A model generated the notes under the pieces. It searched no databases. It saw nothing but the letters and a program-made list of their open reading frames with translations, and was not told where the DNA came from. From Actinomycetes bacterium (GTDB lineage Bacteria; Actinomycetota; Actinomycetes; Actinomycetales; Cellulomonadaceae), in the NCBI GenBank assembly GCA_021793115.1, contig JAJYTJ010000038.1:1-26875 (forward strand): a DNA stretch of 26,875 bases. The letters run 5' to 3'. Positions 20,487-26,875 of this stretch are shown here, one piece after another. A program made the translations under genes and the position numbers. The stretch's first letter is position 1; every line of letters starts with the position of its first letter.

Positions 20487-21997
20487 GCGACCTGACGCGC
20501 CTGAGCGCGGCGGACCTGGCCGGCGCGCTGACGAGCGGCGAGGTCTCGTCGGTCGAGGCCACGCAGGCGCACCTCGACCGGATCGCCGCGGTGGACGGCC
20601 CGGTCCACGCGTTCCTCCACGTCTCCTCCGAGGAGGCGCTCGCCACGGCCCGCGCCGTCGACGAGGCCCGCGCCAAGCGCGAGCCGCTCCACCCGCTCGC
20701 GGGCGTGCCCATCGCCGTCAAGGACGTCGTCGTGACCCGCGGCCTGCCTACCACGGCGGGCAGCCGCATCCTCGAGGGCTGGGTCCCGCCGTACGACGCC
20801 ACGCTCGTCACCAAGATCAAGGCGGCCGGGCTGCCGATCCTCGGCAAGACGAACATGGACGAGTTCGCCATGGGCAGCTCGACCGAGCACTCCGGCTACG
20901 GCAACACGCACAACCCGTGGGACCTCGAGCGCATCCCGGGCGGCTCGGGCGGCGGCAGCGCGGCCGCGGTCGCGGCCTTCGAGGCACCGCTGGCCATCGG
21001 CACCGACACCGGCGGCTCGATCCGCCAGCCGGCCGCCGTCACGGGCACGGTGGGCGTCAAGCCCACGTACGGCAGCGTGAGCCGCTACGGCCTCATCGCG
21101 CTGGCGAGCAGCCTCGACCAGGCCGGCCCGGTGACCCGCACGGTGCTCGACGCCGCGCTGCTGCACGAGCTCATCGCGGGCCACGACCCGCACGACTCGA
21201 CGTCCCTGGCCGACCCGGTGGGTGACTACGCGGCGCAGGCCCGACGAGGCCTGGCCGGGGACGTCCGCGGCGTGCGCGTCGGCGTCGTCAAGGAGCTGAG
21301 CGGCGAGGGCTACCAGCCCGGCGTGCTCGCCCGCTTCGAGGAGTCGCTCGAGCTGCTGCGGCAGGCCGGCGCCGAGGTCGTCGAGGTCTCCTGTCCGCAC
21401 TTCGAGTACGCGCTCGCGGCCTACTACCTCATCCTCCCGGCCGAGGCGAGCAGCAACCTCGCGAAGTTCGACGGCATGCGCTACGGCCTGCGCGTCCAGC
21501 CGGACGACGGCCCCGCCACGGCAGAGCGTGTCATGGCCGCGACGCGCGGGCAGGGCTTCGGCGACGAGGTCAAGCGCCGCATCATCCTCGGCACCTACGC
21601 CCTCTCGGCCGGCTACTACGACGCCTACTACGGCAGCGCCCAGAAGGTCCGCACGCTCATCCAGCGCGACTTCGCGGCCGCCTTCGAGAAGGCCGACGTG
21701 CTCGTCTCCCCGACGGCACCGACCACGGCGTTCAAGCTGGGCGAGAAGCTCGACGACCCGCTGGCGATGTACCTCAACGACGTCGCGACCATCCCCGCCA
21801 ACCTCGCGGGCGTCCCGGGGCTGTCGGTGCCGTCGGGCCTGTGCGAGGACGGCCTGCCCGCCGGGTTCCAGGTGATCGCGCCGGCGCGCGAGGATGCGCG
21901 GCTGTACCGGGTGGGCGCCGCCGTCGAGGCGTTCCTCGAGGCCCGCTGGGGCGGCCCGATCCTGACGAAGGCGCCCGAGCTGGAGGTTGAGAAGTGA
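20483..21997 (+). CDS. gatA: aspartyl/glutamyl-tRNA amidotransferase subunit A (amidase)
   Basis: Glutaminase subunit of GatCAB: it releases ammonia from glutamine for transfer to GatB. 504 residues. The amidase-signature catalytic triad is complete: K80 in [10 protein letters not shown], the cis-serine S155 in [13 protein letters not shown], and the nucleophile S179 in [30 protein letters not shown] (123-140) and the late [14 protein letters not shown] segment are typical of GatA. The ATG at 20483 overlaps the gatC stop and has GGGGAGG about 6 nt upstream. Confidence 0.97.
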   Translation: MSDLTRLSAADLAGALTSGEVSSVEATQAHLDRIAAVDGPVHAFLHVSSEEALATARAVDEARAKREPLHPLAGVPIAVKDVVVTRGLPTTAGSRILEGWVPPYDATLVTKIKAAGLPILGKTNMDEFAMGSSTEHSGYGNTHNPWDLERIPGGSGGGSAAAVAAFEAPLAIGTDTGGSIRQPAAVTGTVGVKPTYGSVSRYGLIALASSLDQAGPVTRTVLDAALLHELIAGHDPHDSTSLADPVGDYAAQARRGLAGDVRGVRVGVVKELSGEGYQPGVLARFEESLELLRQAGAEVVEVSCPHFEYALAAYYLILPAEASSNLAKFDGMRYGLRVQPDDGPATAERVMAATRGQGFGDEVKRRIILGTYALSAGYYDAYYGSAQKVRTLIQRDFAAAFEKADVLVSPTAPTTAFKLGEKLDDPLAMYLNDVATIPANLAGVPGLSVPSGLCEDGLPAGFQVIAPAREDARLYRVGAAVEAFLEARWGGPILTKAPELEVEK

Positions 21998-23493
21998 GCG
22001 ACACCCTCGTCGACTACGACGACGCCGTCTCCCGGTACGACACGGTCTTCGGCATCGAGGTCCACGTCGAGCTCGGCACGCGCACCAAGATGTTCGACGC
22101 CGCCGAGCAGGGCTTCGGCGCCGACCCGAACACGCAGGTCACCCCCGTGAGCCTGGGCCTGCCGGGCGCGCTGCCGGCCGTCAACGGCACCGCGGTGGAG
22201 TACGCGATCCGCATCGGCCTGGCGCTGAACTGCAGCATCGCGGAGAGCTGCCGCTTCGCCCGCAAGAACTACTTCTACCCGGACGTGCCCAAGAACTTCC
22301 AGACGAGCCAGTACGACGAGCCGATCGCGCACGACGGCTGGGTCGACGTGGAGCTCGAGGACGGCACGGTGTTCCGGGTCGAGATCGAGCGCGCCCACAT
22401 GGAGGAGGACGCCGGCAAGAACACGCACGTCGGCGGCGCCACCGGCCGCATCCACGGCGCCCTCTACTCGCTCGTCGACTACAACCGCGCCGGCGTGCCG
22501 CTCGTCGAGATCGTCACCAGGCCGGTGGCCGGCGCCGGCGCACGCGCCCCGGAGGTGGCCCGGGCCTACGTCCAGACGCTGCGGGACATGTTCCGGGCGC
22601 TCGGCGTGTCCGAGGCCCGCATGGAGCGCGGCAACGTGCGCGCGGACGTCAACGTGTCGCTGCGGCCCTCGTCGGGCAGCCCGCTGGGCACGCGCACCGA
22701 GACGAAGAACGTCAACTCGTTCCGCTCCGTGGAGCGCGCGGTGCGCTACGAGATCTCGCGCCAGGCCGCGGTGCTCGACGCGGGTCAGGCGGTGGTCCAG
22801 GAGACCCGGCACTGGCACGAGGACACGGGGCACACGACGAGCGGGCGCATCAAGTCCGACGCCGAGGACTACCGGTACTTCCCCGAGCCGGACCTCCTGC
22901 CGATCGTCCCGGACCGGGCGTGGGTCGAGGAGATCCGCGCCAACCTGCCGGAGCTGCCCGCGGCCCGCCGCCGGCGCCTGCAGGTCGAGTGGGGCTATGC
23001 GGACGCCGAGATGCGGGACGTGGTCAACGCCGGCGCGGTCGAGCTCATCGAGGCCACCGTGGCCGCCGGCGCCGACCCGGCCGCTGCCCGCAAGTGGTGG
23101 ATGGGCGAGCTGGCGCGCACCGCCAAGGAGCAGGGTGTCGAGCTCGAGGAGCTCCCGGTGACGCCGCGGCAGATCGGCGCCCTCCAGCGGCTGGTCGACG
23201 AGGGCCGGCTCACCGACAAGCTCGCGCGCCAGGTGCTCGAGGGCGTGCTGGCGGGCGAGGGCGACCCGGAGGAGGTCGTCGTCGCGCGCGGCCTGGAGGT
23301 CGTCTCCGACGACGGCCCGCTGCTCGCGGCGATCGACGACGCGCTCGCGGCGCAGCCGGACGTCGTGGCCAAGATCCGGGGCGGCAACCTCGGCCCGGTG
23401 GGCGCGATCATCGGCGCGGTGATGAAGGCCACCCGGGGCCAGGCCGACGCGGCGCGCGTCCGGGAGCTCGTTCTGGAGCGTGTCCAGTCCTGA
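21994..23493 (+). CDS. gatB: aspartyl/glutamyl-tRNA amidotransferase subunit B
   Basis: tRNA-binding kinase/transamidase subunit of GatCAB. 499 residues. [15 protein letters not shown] (20-34), [63 protein letters not shown] and [19 protein letters not shown] are hallmarks of the catalytic core, and the last about 150 residues form the YqeY-like helical tail that contacts tRNA. It starts with GTG at 21994, overlapping the gatA stop (GTGA), with TGGAGG upstream. It completes the gatCAB operon; a glutaminyl-tRNA synthetase is presumably absent from the organism or supplemented by this route (inference). Confidence 0.97.
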   Translation: MSDTLVDYDDAVSRYDTVFGIEVHVELGTRTKMFDAAEQGFGADPNTQVTPVSLGLPGALPAVNGTAVEYAIRIGLALNCSIAESCRFARKNYFYPDVPKNFQTSQYDEPIAHDGWVDVELEDGTVFRVEIERAHMEEDAGKNTHVGGATGRIHGALYSLVDYNRAGVPLVEIVTRPVAGAGARAPEVARAYVQTLRDMFRALGVSEARMERGNVRADVNVSLRPSSGSPLGTRTETKNVNSFRSVERAVRYEISRQAAVLDAGQAVVQETRHWHEDTGHTTSGRIKSDAEDYRYFPEPDLLPIVPDRAWVEEIRANLPELPAARRRRLQVEWGYADAEMRDVVNAGAVELIEATVAAGADPAAARKWWMGELARTAKEQGVELEELPVTPRQIGALQRLVDEGRLTDKLARQVLEGVLAGEGDPEEVVVARGLEVVSDDGPLLAAIDDALAAQPDVVAKIRGGNLGPVGAIIGAVMKATRGQADAARVRELVLERVQS

Positions 23494-23544
23494 CTCGCGC
23501 CGGCAACCTGCAGGTCACACACCGTCCGTAGCATCGCGGCGGCA

Positions 23545-23561
23545 GGCCGGGTGCGCCGGCC
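23545..23561 (+). other. hairpin GGCCGG-GTGCG-CCGGCC before the acetyltransferase gene
   Basis: A 6-bp perfect stem with a 5-nt loop, 3 nt before the Shine-Dalgarno GGAGG at 23565-23569. It could weakly terminate gatCAB transcripts or fold in the leader. A -10-like TAGCAT at 23529-23534 precedes it. Confidence 0.35.
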
Positions 23562-23576
23562 CACGGAGGTGCTCAC

Positions 23577-24122
23577 ATGGACAAGCCCACGCTGCAGGGC
23601 GAGATGATCGTGCTGCGGCCGCTGCACGCCGGCGACGCCGACGGCATGTGGGAGATCGTCGCCGACACCGAGGCACGCCGGATCACCGGCACGGTCCACG
23701 ACTGGGCGCGGGCTGACGTGGACCGGTGGATCGCGACGGTCGGCGCGGCCGACGACCGCATCGACCTCGCCGTCACCGCGAACGGGTCCGACGAGTACCT
23801 GGGCGAGATCGTGCTCGAGGCGATCGACCACCGCGTGCGGTCCGCGAGCCTGCGGCTGACCATGCGCCCGGCGTACCGCGGCCGCGGCTACGGCACCGAG
23901 GCGATCCTCCTGGTGCTGGGCATGGCGTTCGACGGGCTGGGGCTGCACCGCGTGGGCGCGCTCGTGCCGGCCATCAACGCGCGCGCCAAGTCGCTCTACG
24001 AGAACCTCGGCTTCCGCGTGGAGGGGCGCCTGCGCGACGCCTTCCGCGACGGCGAGGGGTGGACGGACGGGCTGGTCATGGGCCTGCTCGACGACGAGTA
24101 CCGTGCCGGTCAGCACGCCTGA
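23577..24122 (+). CDS. GNAT N-acetyltransferase, RimJ/RimL type
   Basis: 181 residues. Starts GEMIVLRPLHAGDADGMWEI, a typical RimJ/RimL opening, then acetyl-CoA loop MRPAYRGRGYGTEAILL (about 97-113, R-G-R-G-Y-G), and the family ending VPAINARAKSLYENLGFRVE then GRLRDAFRDGEGW. Members acetylate N-termini of ribosomal proteins or small-molecule amines; the target here is unknown. Unlike most unit-leading genes in the window it has a good Shine-Dalgarno (GGAGG, 7 nt spacing) and sits 83 bp after gatB. The following dehydrogenase begins 9 nt after its stop, so the two form an operon. Confidence 0.9.
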   Translation: MDKPTLQGEMIVLRPLHAGDADGMWEIVADTEARRITGTVHDWARADVDRWIATVGAADDRIDLAVTANGSDEYLGEIVLEAIDHRVRSASLRLTMRPAYRGRGYGTEAILLVLGMAFDGLGLHRVGALVPAINARAKSLYENLGFRVEGRLRDAFRDGEGWTDGLVMGLLDDEYRAGQHA

Positions 24123-24131
24123 GAGGACCGC

Positions 24132-25088
24132 ATGCTCACCGTCACCGTCCCCACGCCCGACCTCCTGGAGCGGCTCGCCGACCTGACCGACCGGGTGCGG
24201 CTGATCGAGTGGGACCTGGCCGCCCCGCTGCCCGACGAGGTCGCGGCCCAGGTCGAGATGGTCGTCATCCCGCACTACTTCATCCGCCCGGGCGGGTTCG
24301 ACGTGCTGTGGACGCTGCCACGCCTGCGCGTGGTGCAGCTGCCGAGCGCGGGCTTCGAGCACGCGGTGCCCCACGTGCCGGCCGGCGTGACGGTGTGCAA
24401 CGGCCGCGGCGTGCACAGCGCGGGCACCGCGGAGCTGGCGGTCGCGCTGGTCCTGGCGGCGCAGCGCGGCCTCGTCGGCTCCGTCCGCGCGATGGAGACG
24501 GGCGAGTGGCACAACCCGTTCGGGCCGTCGCTCGCGGATCGCCGCGTGCTCGTCGTCGGCGCGGGGTCGGTGGCCGACGCGGTGGTGGCGCGCCTCGCGC
24601 CGTTCGAGGTGGACCTCACGCTGGTCGCGCGCACCGCGCGGGAGACGCCGCGGGGGCACGTCCACGGGGTCGACGAGCTGCCCGGCCTGGTGGCGGACGC
24701 GGACGTGGTGGTGCTCGCGGTGCCGCTCGACGAGGGCACCCACCACCTCGTCGACGCCGGCCTGCTGGCCCGGATGAAGGACGGCGCGCTGCTCGTCAAC
24801 GTCGCGCGCGGCAAGGTGGTGGACACCGACGCCCTGCTCGCGGAGCTGCAGGCGGGACGGCTGCGGGCCGCGCTGGACGTCACCGACCCGGAGCCGCTGC
24901 CGCCGGACCACCCGTTGTGGCACGCGCCGAACGTGCTCGTCACGGCCCACCAGGGCGGCAACACCGACGCGACGTTCCCGCGCGTGGCCGCGCTGGTGCG
25001 GCGCCAGCTGGAGGCGCTGCTGGCCGGCGGCGAGCCGCTCAACGTGGTGGCGCGGGGCGGCGCCGACCCGAGCGGGGCCGGCCGCTAG
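24132..25088 (+). CDS. D-isomer-specific 2-hydroxyacid dehydrogenase
   Basis: 318 residues. NAD-dependent reductase of 2-oxoacids to D-2-hydroxyacids. Catalytic residues of the family are all present: R226 in VNVARGKVVDT, E254 in TDPEPLPPDHPLW and H273 in TAHQGGN. The nucleotide-binding loop reads VVGAGSVADAV (142-152), in which the last glycine of GxGxxG is alanine. It lacks the insertions of SerA and PdxB; the exact oxoacid cannot be told. SD-like GAGAGGA precedes the ATG. Its TAG stop shares the palindrome CTAG (25085-25088) with the convergent tetR gene, so the coding regions overlap by 4 bp. Confidence 0.92.
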   Translation: MLTVTVPTPDLLERLADLTDRVRLIEWDLAAPLPDEVAAQVEMVVIPHYFIRPGGFDVLWTLPRLRVVQLPSAGFEHAVPHVPAGVTVCNGRGVHSAGTAELAVALVLAAQRGLVGSVRAMETGEWHNPFGPSLADRRVLVVGAGSVADAVVARLAPFEVDLTLVARTARETPRGHVHGVDELPGLVADADVVVLAVPLDEGTHHLVDAGLLARMKDGALLVNVARGKVVDTDALLAELQAGRLRAALDVTDPEPLPPDHPLWHAPNVLVTAHQGGNTDATFPRVAALVRRQLEALLAGGEPLNVVARGGADPSGAGR

Positions 25089-25657
25089 GACGCCGTGCCG
25101 GCGAAGCTGCGGACCTCCGCGAGCACCGTCGCCGCGATGTCGGTCAGCGGGCGCTCCTCGTCTGGGCGGATCCACTGCTGGAAGGCGAGGCTGAACACGG
25201 TGGAGGCGGTCTCGGCGGCCACCGCCGCCGTCGGCGCCGGGATGCCGCGGGCGAGCAGCGCCTCGCGCATCGCCGCGGCGACGGTGGCCCGCTTGTGCCG
25301 CTCGCGCTCCTGCAGCGCGGGGTTGGCGTCGATCACCGCCTGACGGGCCCGCGCGAAGGCGCGCCGATCGTCGCCGAAGAAGGCGCCGGCGGAGCGCAGC
25401 GACGAGGCCACGACGTCGAACGGCGTGGCGCCGGGCGGCGCCGCGGCGATGCCGTCGAGGAACGCCTGCGCGAAGTGCTCCTGGCCGTCGAAGAGCACCT
25501 CGCGCTTGTCGGCGAAGTGCCGGAAGAACGTGCGCTCGGTCAGGCCGACGGACTGCGCGATCTCGGCCGCGGTGGTCTGCTCGAAGCCGCGCGTGGTGAA
25601 CAGCTCGAGCGCGGCCCGTGCCAGCCGCTCGCGTGTGCCCGGTTCCCATCGCGCCAT
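25085..25657 (-). CDS. TetR-family transcriptional regulator
   Basis: 190 residues. The N-terminal helix-turn-helix is clear: AALELFTTRGFEQTTAAEIA (15-34), then VGLTERTFFRHFADKREVLF. The rest is an all-helical ligand-binding domain, ending in IRPDEERPLTDIAATVLAEV. Divergent from an SDR-type gene with 85 bp between the starts; this region contains repeated GTGATGAC elements that overlap both predicted promoters, so the protein most likely represses itself and the SDR gene in response to a small molecule. The ATG at 25657 is supported by TAGACT 7 nt upstream and a normal TetR N-terminus. An upstream extension to 25897 is antisense to the SDR gene and rejected. Confidence 0.95.
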   Translation of the reverse strand: MARWEPGTRERLARAALELFTTRGFEQTTAAEIAQSVGLTERTFFRHFADKREVLFDGQEHFAQAFLDGIAAAPPGATPFDVVASSLRSAGAFFGDDRRAFARARQAVIDANPALQERERHKRATVAAAMREALLARGIPAPTAAVAAETASTVFSLAFQQWIRPDEERPLTDIAATVLAEVRSFAGTAS

Positions 25658-25664
25658 GGGAAGC

Positions 25665-25670
25665 AGTCTA
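25665..25670 (-). promoter_or_regulatory. candidate -10 (TAGACT) for leaderless tetR
   Basis: TAGACT on the minus strand, 7 nt before the tetR ATG. The distal operator copy overlaps it by three bases. Confidence 0.5.
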
Positions 25671-25723
25671 GTGATGACAGTCGCTGCCTTCGGCTGTACA
25701 GTGATGACTGTCGCTGACATCAC
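25668..25723. promoter_or_regulatory. candidate TetR operator region, repeated GTGATGAC elements
   Basis: Two 14-mers exactly 30 bp apart: CTAGTGATGACAGT (25668-25681) and the perfect palindrome ACAGT-GATG-ACTGT (25698-25711). A third, inverted element, GTGATGTCAG on the minus strand, is at 25714-25723. Spacing of about three helical turns places two dimers on the same DNA face, over the tetR -10 and over both the -35 and -10 of the SDR gene. Confidence 0.6.
25674..25702 (+). promoter_or_regulatory. promoter of the SDR gene (ATGACA-N17-TACAGT)
   Basis: -35 ATGACA at 25674-25679, 17-nt spacer, -10 TACAGT at 25697-25702. This is the best complete promoter seen in the window; both hexamers lie in the operator repeats. 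Confidence 0.6.
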
Positions 25724-25730
25724 AGAACAG

Positions 25731-25736
25731 AAGGAG
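25731..25736 (+). promoter_or_regulatory. Shine-Dalgarno AAGGAG of the SDR gene
   Basis: AAGGAG, 6 nt before the ATG at 25743. A strong ribosome binding site, contrasting with the leaderless pattern elsewhere. Confidence 0.8.
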
Positions 25737-25742
25737 AACGTC

Positions 25743-26639
25743 ATGCGCGTCTTCGTCACCGGGGCGACGGGGTGGATCGGGTCCGCCGCCGTCGACGAGC
25801 TGCTCGCCGCCGGGCACGAGGTCACCGGCCTGGCCCGCTCGGACGCCTCCGCGGCAGCCCTCGAGGCCAAGGGGGCCGCGGTCCGCCGCGGCGACATCGA
25901 CGACCTCGACGCGCTGCGCGCCGGCGCGGGCGCGGCCGACGCGGTGCTCCACCTGGCCTACAAGCACGACTTCAGCGACATGGGCGCGTCGATGGCCTCC
26001 GAGCGTGCCGCCGTCCAGGCCCTCGGCGAGACCCTGGTCGGCACCGGCAAGCGCCTCCTGCTCGCCTCCGGAGTCGCCACCCTCGCGCCCGGCCGGCCCG
26101 CCACCGAGCACGACCCGTCGCCGTACCACGGCCCGGACTCGCCGCGCGGCGGCGCCGAGAACCTCGCGTTCGACTTCGTCGGGCAGGGCGTCCACAGCGT
26201 CGCGCTGCGGTTCGCGCCCACCGTCCACGGCGCCCGCGACCACGGCTTCACCGCCCGGCTCGTGGCGATCGCCCGCGAGAAGGGCGTCTCCGCCTACCCG
26301 GGCGAGGGCACCAACCGGTGGGCCGCGGTGCACCGGTCCGACGCCGCCCGGCTCGTCGCGCTCGGGCTCGCGCAGGCCCCCGCCGGAGCGCGGCTGCACG
26401 CCATCGGCGAGGAGGGCGTGCCCACGCGCCGCATCGCGGAGGCGATCGGGCAGGCCCTCGACCTTCCGGTCGTGTCGGTCGCGCCCGACGAGGTCCGCGA
26501 GCACTTCGGCTGGATCGGCGACTTCTTCGCGATGGAGATGTCGGCCTCGAGCGACGCGACGCGCGCGCTGCTCGGCTGGGTCCCCACGGGCCCGACGCTG
26601 CTCGAGGACATCGCCGCGGGCGCCTACACCGCGCCGTGA
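25743..26639 (+). CDS. NAD-dependent epimerase/dehydratase-like protein (atypical extended SDR)
   Basis: 298 residues. The Rossmann start [15 protein letters not shown] (3-17) carries the TGxxGxxG motif; [28 protein letters not shown] and [14 protein letters not shown] follow the usual extended-SDR order. The active-site YxxxK pair is not seen where expected ([13 protein letters not shown]), as in several atypical SDRs related to NmrA-like and sugar epimerase-like proteins. [19 protein letters not shown] and [15 protein letters not shown] belong to the C-terminal part. Strong SD and promoter; regulated by the divergent TetR protein (inference from operator layout). Such TetR-SDR pairs typically respond to reactive or xenobiotic small molecules, but the inducer is unknown. 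Confidence 0.9.
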   Translation: MRVFVTGATGWIGSAAVDELLAAGHEVTGLARSDASAAALEAKGAAVRRGDIDDLDALRAGAGAADAVLHLAYKHDFSDMGASMASERAAVQALGETLVGTGKRLLLASGVATLAPGRPATEHDPSPYHGPDSPRGGAENLAFDFVGQGVHSVALRFAPTVHGARDHGFTARLVAIAREKGVSAYPGEGTNRWAAVHRSDAARLVALGLAQAPAGARLHAIGEEGVPTRRIAEAIGQALDLPVVSVAPDEVREHFGWIGDFFAMEMSASSDATRALLGWVPTGPTLLEDIAAGAYTAP

Positions 26640-26642
26640 CGG

Positions 26643-26659
26643 CCCGGCCGCGGGCCGGG
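26643..26659 (+). terminator. GC-rich hairpin after the SDR gene
   Basis: CCCGGCC (26643-26649) and GGCCGGG (26653-26659) pair around a 3-nt loop, starting 4 nt after the stop codon. There is no T-tract. Confidence 0.4.
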
Positions 26660-26707
26660 GCGGCGATCAGCCGGCGGACGCCTGGCGCTCTGGGGCTGAG
26701 ACGGACG

Positions 26708-26713
26708 TACCGT
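26708..26713 (+). promoter_or_regulatory. candidate -10 (TACCGT) for ilvD
   Basis: TACCGT ends 8 nt before the ilvD ATG; the spacer GGGATGCC has no clear Shine-Dalgarno. Confidence 0.4.
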
Positions 26714-26721
26714 GGGATGCC

Positions 26722-26875
26722 ATGAGCCGTCCGCTGCGCTCCAACACCTCGACCCGCGGCCGCAACATGGCCGGTGCCCGCGCCCTGTGGCGCGCCACCG
26801 GCATGGGGGCCGAGGACTTCGGCAAGCCGATCATCGCGATCGCGAACTCCTACACGCAGTTCGTCCCGGGCCACG
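26722..26875 (+). CDS. ilvD: dihydroxy-acid dehydratase, N-terminal fragment (runs off window)
   Basis: 51 codons visible. The peptide [20 protein letters not shown], then [28 protein letters not shown], is the well-conserved N-terminus of IlvD, the Fe-S enzyme that dehydrates dihydroxy-acids to 2-oxoacids in isoleucine, valine and pantothenate synthesis. The Fe-S cysteines and the remaining about 550 residues lie beyond the window. Start set by the conserved N-terminus, with TACCGT upstream. Confidence 0.93.
   Translation, partial: MSRPLRSNTSTRGRNMAGARALWRATGMGAEDFGKPIIAIANSYTQFVPGH

Noticed and set aside
22995..25649. An 884-codon minus-strand frame across gatB, the acetyltransferase and the dehydrogenase
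   Set aside because: Antisense to three well-supported genes, with compositionally biased translation.

Overview
The window comes from a very GC-rich actinobacterium. Codon third positions are almost all G or C, GTG starts are frequent, and the gene order iscS - mnmA - MetE-like - ligA - gatCAB matches the conserved actinobacterial block best known from mycobacteria. Protein style (long Ala/Arg-rich proteins, an extended LigA, the GlgE pathway) suggests Micrococcales, perhaps a Cellulomonas relative; this is inference, since no rRNA is present.

Layout. 1-3748 (minus strand): alpha-glucan metabolism, with a glgE cut by the window edge and a complete glgX, and between them a badly decayed FAD-dehydrogenase pseudogene. 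3817-6051 (plus): electron transfer flavoprotein etfB-etfA followed by an unrecognised small gene of milder composition. 6078-7058 (minus): a phosphotransferase/kinase-like protein. 7130-10487 (plus): a tightly coupled iscS-mnmA-MetE-like operon for sulfur transfer and tRNA 2-thiolation. 10495-10808 (minus): a frameshifted, truncated ABC-2 permease remnant. 10848-12182 (minus): an unusual double acetyltransferase with a helix-hairpin-helix-like tail. 12303-14738: ligA. 14756-17178: a tandem acetyltransferase overlapping a Gfo/Idh/MocA dehydrogenase. 17355-17768: a small conserved protein often labelled CpaE. 17839-19887 (minus): a DUF222-HNH endonuclease with an SOS box over its start codon. 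20187-25088: gatC-gatA-gatB, then a RimJ-type acetyltransferase and a D-2-hydroxyacid dehydrogenase. 25085-26639: divergent tetR and an SDR-like epimerase sharing an operator region. 26722-end: start of ilvD.

How it works together. The core housekeeping blocks (sulfur/tRNA modification, DNA ligation, tRNA amidation, branched-chain amino acid synthesis) are interleaved with accessory genes and two gene remnants, so the 10.5-12.2 kb and 14.7-20.0 kb stretches look like the variable parts of an otherwise conserved neighbourhood.

Two regulatory signals stand out. Thirteen genes that begin transcription units carry a -10-like hexamer (A at position 2, T at position 6) ending 6-8 nt before the start codon, which is the signature of leaderless transcripts; genes inside operons instead overlap or have Shine-Dalgarno sequences. 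The HNH endonuclease has a perfect CGAAC-N4-GTTCG LexA-type box placed directly between its -10 and its start codon. Several GC-rich tandem repeats (15, 18 and 28 bp units) lie in or beside these genes.
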